Positions 19,134-26,110 of a stretch of 64,000 nt of DNA are shown here, one piece after another. The DNA comes from Palsa-504 sp963835775 (GTDB taxonomy: Bacteria > Actinomycetota > Actinomycetes > Streptosporangiales > Streptosporangiaceae). The stretch spans positions 62,001 to 126,000 of the forward strand of contig CAWIHB010000025.1 in the NCBI GenBank assembly GCA_963835775.1. Direction: 5' to 3'. Numbering within the stretch: the stretch's first letter is position 1; each line of letters starts with the position of its first letter. The translations under genes and the position numbers were made by a program. The notes below the pieces were generated by a model. It was given only the letters and a program-made list of their open reading frames with translations, was not told the DNA's origin and searched no databases.

Positions 19134-20090
19134 TAACAGAGCGGCTACGTCGGCTTGCTTGGCGCGGACGGCTTCGGCGGCGGCGCGCAGGCCGGCCAGT
19201 TCGGCCTCGGTCAGGTCGCGTTCGACGATGCGGCGGATGCCGGTCGCGCCGATCTCGGCTTCGACGCCCAGGTAGACGCCGGAGATCCCGTACTCGCCGT
19301 CCAGCCAGGCGCACACCGGCAAGATCGCGCCCGAGTCCTCGGCCACGGCGCGGGCCATCCGGGCCGCGGCGGCGGACGGGGCGTAGTAGGCCGAGCCGGT
19401 CTTCAGCAGCGCGACGATCTCGCCGCCGCCGTTCCTGGTCCTGGTGACCAGCTGCTCGACCTCGTCGGCGGGCATCAGGTCGGCCAGCGGCCGGCCGTCG
19501 ACCGTGCAGGCCGAGGGCACCGGCACCATGGTGTCGCCGTGCGAGCCCAGGGTCAGGGTGCGCACCGAGCCGACCGGGACGCCCAGCTTCTCGGCCACGA
19601 AGTAGCTGAACCGGGCGGTGTCGAGCATGCCGGCCTGGCCCATGACCCGGTGCGCCGGGAAGCCGGACACCTTGGCGGCCAGCGCCGTCATCTCGTCCAG
19701 CGGGTTGGACACCACGATCAGCACCGCGTCAGGGGCGTACTTGGCGACGTTCTCCACCACGTTCCTGACGATCTTGGCGTTGGTCTCGATCAGGTCCATC
19801 CGGCTCATGCCCGGCTTGCGCGGCAGGCCCGCGGTGACGATCACGATGTCCGACCCGGCGAGCGCCTCGTAGCCCTCGCCCCCGGCGCCCGTGGTCTGGC
19901 CGGTCACCTTGGTCTCGAAGCCCTCGACCGGGCGCGACTGGTTCATGTCCAGGGCCAGCCCCTCGGGCTTGCCCGCGATGATGTCGGTGAGCACGACCTC
20001 GTCGAAGATGTCGTACTCGGCCAGCCGCTGCGCGGTGGTCGAGCCGTAGAACCCGGCGCCGACGACGGTGACCTTGCCGGAACGTGCCAT
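18963..20090 (-). CDS. mdh: Malate dehydrogenase (LDH-like) with repeat-derived tail
   Basis: NAD-dependent malate/oxaloacetate interconversion in the TCA cycle. LDH-like MDH: VTVVGAGFYGSTTA Rossmann start, substrate Arg in GLPRKPGMSR, VVSNPLDEM, catalytic Asp in GMLDTARF and His in LGSHGDTMVP (about 184). The conserved part ends near residue 319; residues 320-375 (PGDDPPVTPR then GGLPAPHTPRPP units) come from repeat copy B. ATG 20088-20090 with AAGGAG upstream is chosen over upstream in-frame codons. Neighbour of icd on the same strand. Lactate dehydrogenase activity is the alternative. Confidence 0.9.
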   Translation of the reverse strand: MARSGKVTVVGAGFYGSTTAQRLAEYDIFDEVVLTDIIAGKPEGLALDMNQSRPVEGFETKVTGQTTGAGGEGYEALAGSDIVIVTAGLPRKPGMSRMDLIETNAKIVRNVVENVAKYAPDAVLIVVSNPLDEMTALAAKVSGFPAHRVMGQAGMLDTARFSYFVAEKLGVPVGSVRTLTLGSHGDTMVPVPSACTVDGRPLADLMPADEVEQLVTRTRNGGGEIVALLKTGSAYYAPSAAAARMARAVAEDSGAILPVCAWLDGEYGISGVYLGVEAEIGATGIRRIVERDLTEAELAGLRAAAEAVRAKQADVAALLSPGDDPPVTPRHGGLPAPHTPRPPVTGGCPPPIPPGPPPWGGCPPPIPPGPPSRGG

Positions 20091-20168
20091 AAGGGACAAC
20101 TCCTTCGTCCGTGAAGCGTGAGAGCGGCCCGGAGCACCCGCCACGGCCCGTTCGGGAGAATGATCTTC

Positions 20169-21401
20169 TTAAGAATTCATCGCGTGGCGCAGGTTGTGGT
20201 CCAGCGCGTTGAGGAACTCCTGGGTGTTCAGGAACGGGGTGCGGGAACCGACCAGCAGGGCGAGATCCTTGGTCATCTTGCCCTCCTCGATGGTGTGCAC
20301 GCAGACATCCTCCAGTGTGCGGCCGAACAGCGCGACCGCGGGAGTGCCGTCCAGCTTGCCGCGGTGCTCCAGGCCCCGGGTCCAGGCGAAGATGGACGCC
20401 ACCGGGTTGGTGGAGGTGGGCTGGCCCTGCTGGTGCTGCCGGTAGTGCCTGGTCACGGTGCCGTGCGCGGCCTCGGCCTCCACCGTGCGGCCGTCCGGCG
20501 TCATCAGCACGCTGGTCATCAGGCCGAGCGAGCCGAAGCCCTGGGCCACCACGTCGGACTGGACGTCGCCGTCGTAGTTCTTGCAGGCCCAGACGATGCC
20601 GCCGTCCCACTTGAGCACCTGGGCCACCATGTCGTCGATCAGCCGGTGCTCGTAGGTGATCTTGGCCGCCTCGAAGTCGGCCTTGAACTCGGACTCGAAG
20701 ACCTCGGCGAAGATGTCCTTGAACCGGCCGTCGTAGGCCTTCAGGATCGTGTTCTTGGTGGACAGGTACAGCGGGAACCTGCGGTCGAGCGCGTAGCGCA
20801 TCGTGGCCCGGGCGAAGTCGCGGATCGAGTCGTCGAAGTTGTACATGGCCATGGCCACGCCGCCGCCGGTGAAGGAGGCCACTTCCATCTCGATGGGCTG
20901 CCGGGGATTGGCACTGCTGCCGTCGGCGGGGACGTAGGTGATGGTCACCGTGCCCGGGCCGGGCACCACGAAGTCGCTGGCCTTGTACTGGTCCGCGTGC
21001 GCGTGACGGCCGATGATGATCGGCTTGGTCCAGCTCGGCACCAGCCGCGGGATGTTGGAGACCACGATCGGCTCGCGGAAGATAACGCCGCCGAGGATGT
21101 TGCGGATGGTGCCGTTCGGCGACCGCCACATCTTCTTCAGGCCGAACTCGGCCACCCGGGCCTCGTCCGGGGTGATGGTGGCGCACTTCACCCCCACGCC
21201 GTGCCGCTGGATGGCGTGCGCGGCGTCGATCGTCACCTGGTCGTCGGTGGCGTCGCGGTTTTCGATGCCGAGGTCGTAGTACTCCAGCTCGATGTCCAGG
21301 TAGGGCAGGATCAGCTGGTCCTTGATGTTCTGCCAGATAATCCGCGTCATCTCGTCGCCGTCGAGTTCGACGACGGGGTTCGCTACCTTGATCTTGGGCA
21401 T
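20169..21401 (-). CDS. icd: NADP isocitrate dehydrogenase (homodimeric, eukaryotic-like type)
   Basis: Oxidative decarboxylation of isocitrate to 2-oxoglutarate in the TCA cycle. 410 residues with MPKIKVANPVVELDGDEMTR, the substrate motif SPNGTIRNILGG, KPIIIGRHAHADQY, the WACKNYDGDV metal site and GTVTRHYR near the NADP site: the dimeric type II form, not the 740-residue monomer common in many actinobacteria. It lies 78 bases upstream of mdh on the same strand. The CACGGNCCGTTCGG repeat motif sits just beyond its stop. Confidence 0.95.
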   Translation of the reverse strand: MPKIKVANPVVELDGDEMTRIIWQNIKDQLILPYLDIELEYYDLGIENRDATDDQVTIDAAHAIQRHGVGVKCATITPDEARVAEFGLKKMWRSPNGTIRNILGGVIFREPIVVSNIPRLVPSWTKPIIIGRHAHADQYKASDFVVPGPGTVTITYVPADGSSANPRQPIEMEVASFTGGGVAMAMYNFDDSIRDFARATMRYALDRRFPLYLSTKNTILKAYDGRFKDIFAEVFESEFKADFEAAKITYEHRLIDDMVAQVLKWDGGIVWACKNYDGDVQSDVVAQGFGSLGLMTSVLMTPDGRTVEAEAAHGTVTRHYRQHQQGQPTSTNPVASIFAWTRGLEHRGKLDGTPAVALFGRTLEDVCVHTIEEGKMTKDLALLVGSRTPFLNTQEFLNALDHNLRHAMNS

Positions 21402-21432
21402 GTTCTGTCCGGTTCCCTTCCTGTACCGCTGC

Positions 21433-21915
21433 TCATGACAGCATCAGCGCGACCACGAGCACCGCGGTACCGAAGACCGCGAAACCCGCCACGTCAGAGG
21501 CCTTCCCCCGCGACGACAGCGGCCCCGCGTAACGCGAGGGCAGCAGCAGCCTGGCCACCGCGGCCACCAGCAGCGCGCCGCCGACCAGCACCGTCCCGCG
21601 GACCGCGAGCCGTGATCCGTACCAGGCGGCGGCCAGCCCGATGGCCACGCCCGCCAGCGCGATCAGGCAGGACAGCCAGGCCAGGACGGAAAGCGCGGGG
21701 TTCTTGCGGTCCCCGTGGCCTCTGGGGTCCCTGGGGTTTGTGGGGTTTCTGGGGTTTCTGGGGTCGTGGGCCAGCTGGGGGTCATGCGGCGCATTCTGTG
21801 CCCCGGGGTAGCCCTGATGGTGAACGGGCGACGGCGCGGCGGCGCCGGCCAGCCCGGTCAGTCCCCAGTCAGGACCAGCGCCCGTCGCGCCGGCTTTCGC
21901 CGGCCTATTCGCCAT
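21433..21915 (-). CDS. DUF3017-like membrane protein
   Basis: 160 residues from ATG 21913-21915 with a GGAGG ribosome site. Residues 1-70 are disordered and Pro/Asn-rich with an RNP/TNP tandem repeat (DPRNPRNPTNPRDPRG). Three TM segments follow (about 77-98, 105-125, 140-160). Small actinobacterial proteins of this design next to icd/mdh are usually annotated DUF3017; function unknown. Upstream of icd by 31 bases on the same strand. Confidence 0.75.
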   Translation of the reverse strand: MANRPAKAGATGAGPDWGLTGLAGAAAPSPVHHQGYPGAQNAPHDPQLAHDPRNPRNPTNPRDPRGHGDRKNPALSVLAWLSCLIALAGVAIGLAAAWYGSRLAVRGTVLVGGALLVAAVARLLLPSRYAGPLSSRGKASDVAGFAVFGTAVLVVALMLS

Positions 21916-22081
21916 GCATGTGCCTCCAGGCTTTCCGCAGCGAAGTTTACCGGGGGCCGGGCCGGACCGGGGCGCGCGCCGTACCTCGATCCGAATTGCA
22001 ATCAGGGCGTAAGAACCGTGACACGAGGGGTGACCTAATGGTGAGATATCACTAACGGCTCCGTTAGGCGGGAGGCTCTCC

Positions 22082-22735
22082 GTGGATACACCGTTTCTCC
22101 GCGTTGAGGAAAGCGGCGAGATTGTCGCGCTGAGCGGGGAAGTGACAACTGTCGGGCGCGGCCGGGGCGTCGACATACGCCTCGATGACCCGAGCGTATC
22201 CCGGCTGCACGCCGAACTGGTGCGCCGCGGGCCCTATGTATACGTCGTTGACCTCGGTTTATCACGGAACGGCACCAGAGTTAACGGACGGCCCATCGCC
22301 CGCCGGGTCCTGGACGAGGGCGATGTGCTGAGCTTCGGCGCGGCCCGCTGCCGGATCGGCGGGATCCCGCACGAGGACCTCAGCGAGGAGGCGGAGCTGC
22401 GGCGTTCGGCGGCGCCTGAGCTGACCAGGCGGGAGATCGACGTGCTCACCTCGCTGTGCCGTCCCGCCCTGTCCGACGAGGCGTTCGCGCTGCCCGCCAC
22501 CGCCCACGAGATCGCCGCCGACCTGGTGGTGACCGAGGCCGCGGTCAAGCAGCACCTGCTGCGGCTGTACCAGAAGTTCCGGGTGCCGGAAGGGCCGAAC
22601 CGGCGGACCAGGCTGGCCAACGAGGTGGTGGCGCTCGGGCTGGTCAAGCCGATGCCGCCGGCCGACGTGGGCGAGACCTCAGGCGCGAACGTGCCTGACC
22701 AGCCAGCCCGCCGTCGACGAGACCAGCCCGGATAG
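22082..22735 (+). CDS. FHA domain protein with LuxR-like HTH
   Basis: 217 residues from GTG 22082 with GGGAGG upstream. FHA phosphothreonine-binding domain about 20-95: VGRGRG, SRLHAEL and SRNGTRVNG contain the conserved Gly-Arg, Ser-x-x-His and Asn-Gly. From about 118 to 195 a winged or LuxR-like helix-turn-helix (LTRREIDVLTSLC ... EAAVKQHLLRLYQKF). The combination suggests a transcription factor steered by Ser/Thr phosphorylation. The convergent gene encodes a Ser/Thr kinase and overlaps by 57 bases, so they may be a pair. Likely cytosolic. Confidence 0.85.
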   Translation: MDTPFLRVEESGEIVALSGEVTTVGRGRGVDIRLDDPSVSRLHAELVRRGPYVYVVDLGLSRNGTRVNGRPIARRVLDEGDVLSFGAARCRIGGIPHEDLSEEAELRRSAAPELTRREIDVLTSLCRPALSDEAFALPATAHEIAADLVVTEAAVKQHLLRLYQKFRVPEGPNRRTRLANEVVALGLVKPMPPADVGETSGANVPDQPARRRRDQPG

Positions 22736-24598
22736 ATGCGGCAGGTGGCCGGTGGTGAACGGCCAGCCGTGCAGTGCAGGCAGCCACGGGGCAGGCAGCC
22801 ACGGGGCAGGCAGGTGCGGGGCGGTCACCGGCCAGTAGTAGGGCGCCTGGGACGCGGCGAAGATGACCGCGGCCGCGGCCACCGCCCAGGCCACGCCGAT
22901 GAGCACGGCGGCGGACAGGCGGCTCCGCGACACGGCGCTGGCCATCCGGTTCAGCTGCCGCCGCGGGCGGCGCGAGCCCGGGCCGACGCCGTACCAGGCC
23001 ACTATGGCGGCTGCCGCGTACGAGCCCGCCCGCGGCAGCGACAGGCCATGGGTCACGGCCAGCGTGGCCACGTAGACGGCCGCGGCTACGGCGAAGGCCA
23101 GCGGGGCCAGCAGCGCCTCGGTGAGCAGAGCTCGGGCCACCGACAGCGGCGCGGTGACCACCACCACGACCAGGTCGCTGGCCCGCGGCCCGCGCACCGA
23201 CCGGCGCACGGCCAGCGCGCTCTGGGCCCGGTCGGCCGCGCGGAGCAGGGTGATCACGGCCAGCGAGAACAGCAGCCCGGCCACGGGCAGCACCACGGTC
23301 ACCGCCACGGCGGCCACCATGAAGGCCAGGCCGATGGTCGTCCCGCGGCCCGGTGAGGCCTGGGAGGCCTGGGGGGCCTGGGGGGCCTGGGAGGCCTGGG
23401 GGGCCTGGGGGGCCTGGGGGGCCTGGGGCGGTTGAGGGGCTTGTGGGACGCGGGATGCCGTGGCGGGCGTGGGGGGCGTGGGGGGCCGGGCGGCGGCAGG
23501 TGCGAAGGCAACGGGGGCCGGGACGCCGCGGGGCGGGGCTCCGCGGGGCGGGGCGCCGGGGGGCGGGAACGGGGCGTAGCCCACCGGGGGCAGCAGGTCG
23601 GCGACGTCGCGGGCGGCCTGCTTGGGGCCGGGATAGGCCGGGCCGGGCGCCTTGGCGCCGCGCTTCCTGTTCTTCCTGCCGTTGCTGACGTTGCTGACGT
23701 TGCTGACGTTGCTGACGTTGCTGGCGCCGTTCGGGACGGCGGTCGGGGCCGGGTTCGCGGCCGGCGGGCTCGCGCTCATGGCCGGGAGGCTGAGGCCGCT
23801 GGCCTGGGCGCTCAGCCAGTCGGCCGACGGGCGGTGGGCCGGGTCCCTGGCCAGCGCGGCGGACAGCAGCGGCACCAGCGGCGCGGGCGCGCCGTCCAGG
23901 TCGGCGCGGCCGGACACGATGCGGTAGAAGATCGTCTCGTAGGAGCCGCCGCCGAACGGCGGCCGGCCGGTGGCCGCGAAGGCCATGGTGGCGCCCCAGG
24001 AGTGCACGTCCGAGGCCGGGCTGCTCGGGCGGCCCTCGATGACCTCCGGCGCCAGATAGCCGGGCGTGCCCATGACCAGCCCGGTCTGGGTCAGCCGGGT
24101 GGAGTCGCCCGCCTGCGCGATGCCGAAGTCGATGACCACCGGGCGGTCGTCGGTGAGCATCACGTTGCCCGGCTTCAGGTCGCGGTGCACCACACCAGCC
24201 GCGTGGATCGCGGTCAGCGCCTCGGCGGTGCCGAAGGCCAGGCGGCGCAATCCCGCGCCGGACAGCGGCCCGCGGCTGCGGACCATCTCCTCCAGCGTCG
24301 GCCCGCGCACGTACCTGGTGACGATGTACGGGAACTCGCCCGTCACGTCGGCGTCAAGCACCTCGGCCACGAACGGGCTGTGTACCCGGCGCATGGTCTC
24401 GACCTCGCGGGCCAGGCGGCGCCGGGCGGTGGCCTCCTCGGCACCCAGGGGATGCCAGGGGTGCAGCACCTTGATCGCGACCAGGTTGCCGATCGGGTCC
24501 TGGGCAAGATGGACCACCCCCATGCCGCCTTCCCCAAGGCGGTCCTGAAGGCGATACGGGCCGAGAGTCCCCGGAAGTCGATCGGTCGCAGGAGGCAT
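22679..24598 (-). CDS. Ser/Thr protein kinase with multi-spanning membrane tail
   Basis: 639 residues. Kinase domain about 12-265: GEGGMGVVHLA loop, VAIKVLHP Lys, HRDLKPGNVM catalytic loop, VIDFGIAQ, GTPGYLAPEVIEG, all key residues present. Linker 270-425 is disordered with two tandem repeats: (NVS) units encoded by five 9-bp copies at 23681-23725 and QAP/QAS units near 23345-23440. At least four hydrophobic helices follow (about 425-460, 485-520, 525-545, 575-600). There are no PASTA domains, so any input is probably from the membrane. The start is the annotated M of MPPATDRLPGTLGPYRL. Confidence 0.9.
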   Translation of the reverse strand: MPPATDRLPGTLGPYRLQDRLGEGGMGVVHLAQDPIGNLVAIKVLHPWHPLGAEEATARRRLAREVETMRRVHSPFVAEVLDADVTGEFPYIVTRYVRGPTLEEMVRSRGPLSGAGLRRLAFGTAEALTAIHAAGVVHRDLKPGNVMLTDDRPVVIDFGIAQAGDSTRLTQTGLVMGTPGYLAPEVIEGRPSSPASDVHSWGATMAFAATGRPPFGGGSYETIFYRIVSGRADLDGAPAPLVPLLSAALARDPAHRPSADWLSAQASGLSLPAMSASPPAANPAPTAVPNGASNVSNVSNVSNVSNGRKNRKRGAKAPGPAYPGPKQAARDVADLLPPVGYAPFPPPGAPPRGAPPRGVPAPVAFAPAAARPPTPPTPATASRVPQAPQPPQAPQAPQAPQASQAPQAPQASQASPGRGTTIGLAFMVAAVAVTVVLPVAGLLFSLAVITLLRAADRAQSALAVRRSVRGPRASDLVVVVVTAPLSVARALLTEALLAPLAFAVAAAVYVATLAVTHGLSLPRAGSYAAAAIVAWYGVGPGSRRPRRQLNRMASAVSRSRLSAAVLIGVAWAVAAAAVIFAASQAPYYWPVTAPHLPAPWLPAPWLPALHGWPFTTGHLPHLSGLVSSTAGWLVRHVRA

Positions 24599-24773
24599 CG
24601 CGAAATCCAGAGTACGGAACAGATGACGTGTTGTGGGGGGATCAAGAAGTTGCCGCTGTGTAACGGATCTGGCCCGGGGCGCCCCCGGGCGGTGCCGGGG
24701 CGTGCCGGGCGGGAGCGACGGCGGCGGGCGGGGGCCACTAGAATCACGGCATCGCTACTTGTGGGGTCGATTG

Positions 24774-25184
24774 ATGACTGAGCACGACGACGCGCTGTCG
24801 CTGGACATGCTGACCGCTGCGCTGCGCGCCGACAGTACCGACGTGGCCATCTACGCTCGCGTCCTGACCCAGTCGCTCGGCGAGGCGCTGCCCAGCGACT
24901 GCGTGACCGTGGACCGGGAGCGGAGCATGTCCGACCGGATGCGCGGCCGCCCGGGTGAGATCTCCAAGGTCGCGGTGCAGATCGGCGACCAGCAGATGAC
25001 GCTGTCGGTCAAGGACGGCAAGGCCGTGGCCGAGATCTGCCGTGCGGTGCGCGGCGTGGTGCTGTCCCGGCAGTCGGTCCCCATCGGCGAGTGGGCCGCG
25101 GCCCTGGCCAGCGCCCTGGTCGGCTACGCCCAGCAGAACGCCCAGGCCGCCCAGGCCCTGCGCAAGCTCGTCGCAGGCGGCTGA
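24774..25184 (+). CDS. Small conserved-looking protein of unknown function
   Basis: 136 residues from ATG 24774 (MTEHDDALSLDMLTAALR). No membrane segment or known motif. The chain looks alpha/beta, with a strand pair around VAVQIGDQQMTLSVKDGK and an Ala/Gln-rich C-terminal helix. I have the impression of a widespread actinobacterial protein but cannot name it. Upstream in-frame codons are possible but lack a ribosome site; TAGAAT at 24739-24744 may be a -10 box. Divergent from the kinase at 24598. Confidence 0.7.
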   Translation: MTEHDDALSLDMLTAALRADSTDVAIYARVLTQSLGEALPSDCVTVDRERSMSDRMRGRPGEISKVAVQIGDQQMTLSVKDGKAVAEICRAVRGVVLSRQSVPIGEWAAALASALVGYAQQNAQAAQALRKLVAGG

Positions 25185-25314
25185 CTTGCGGAGTGGATAC
25201 CCCGGACTGGACTGATTCAGCACCTGCGGGTGCAAGGCGGCCCGAACGGTGCCCTCCGGATGCCATTTCGCTTCCTGAACACCACAAGCACCACCGGCAC
25301 CAGGCCGACAGGCG

Positions 25315-26094
25315 CTAGCGGCCGGTGAAGGTGGCTTTGCCGGGGCCGTTGTCGATGAAGCTGCGCATGCCGTGGCGCTGGTCTTCGGTGGCGAACAGGG
25401 CGGCGAACTGGACCCGCTCGATTTCCAGGCCGGTGGCCAGGTCGACGTCCAGGCCATGGTCGATGGCCTGCTTGGCGGCGGCCAGGGCCAGCGCGGGGCC
25501 GTGGGCGTACTGCTTGACCAGGTCCAGGGCCGCGGTGTAGACGGACTCGTCCGGGACCACCTGGTCCACCAGGCCGATGGCCAGCGCCTCGGCGGCCGCT
25601 ACCATGCGCCCGGAGAACACCAGGTCCTTGGCCTTGGCCGGGCCGATCAGGCGGGGCAGCCGCTGGGTGCCGCCCGCCCCGGGGATGATGCCGAGCTGGA
25701 TCTCCGGCTGGCCCACCCTGGCCTTCTCCCCCGCGACCCGGAAGTCCGCGGCCAGCGCGAGCTCCAGGCCGCCGCCCAGGGCGTAACCGGTGATGGCAGC
25801 CACCACCGGCTTGGGGATGGCGGCCACCAGCGAGATGGCCGACTGCAGTACGCCCGACCGCCGCGCAGCCTCGGCGTAGCTCGCCTCGGCCATCTGCTTG
25901 ATGTCCGCCCCGCCGGCGAAGCACCGCTCGCCGCCGTAGACGATCACCGCGCGGACCTCGTCCGAGACCGCGGCGGCGCTGGCGGCCAGGGCCAGTTCCC
26001 CGGTCAGCTGGTCGTTCAGCGCGTTGACGGGCGGCCGGTCCAGCCGGATCGTGCCGATGCCGTCCGCGACCTCCAGCCGTACGAGCTCTGCCAT
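25315..26094 (-). CDS. Enoyl-CoA hydratase/isomerase family protein
   Basis: 259-residue crotonase-fold protein, probably hydrating 2-enoyl-CoA in beta-oxidation. Oxyanion-hole segment CFAGGADIKQM, GGGLELALAADFRVA with the first catalytic Glu, and GQPEIQLGIIPGAGGTQRL with the second Glu, so true hydratase activity is likely. Downstream of glgP by 16 bases on the same strand, but with no obvious functional link. Substrate chain length unknown. Confidence 0.9.
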   Translation of the reverse strand: MAELVRLEVADGIGTIRLDRPPVNALNDQLTGELALAASAAAVSDEVRAVIVYGGERCFAGGADIKQMAEASYAEAARRSGVLQSAISLVAAIPKPVVAAITGYALGGGLELALAADFRVAGEKARVGQPEIQLGIIPGAGGTQRLPRLIGPAKAKDLVFSGRMVAAAEALAIGLVDQVVPDESVYTAALDLVKQYAHGPALALAAAKQAIDHGLDVDLATGLEIERVQFAALFATEDQRHGMRSFIDNGPGKATFTGR

Positions 26095-26110
26095 GAGCGA
26101 TGCTCCTTTT

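Noticed and set aside
23345..23440. GGCCTGGGG repeats in the kinase gene as another copy of the G/C-run element
   Set aside because: They are simple QAP/QAS codon repeats without C6/G6 hairpins or the shared TCGT end.
24600..24773. Upstream in-frame start for the 136-residue protein at 24774
   Set aside because: The extra N-terminus is low-complexity Gly/Arg sequence without a ribosome site, and part of it would overlap the probable promoter.
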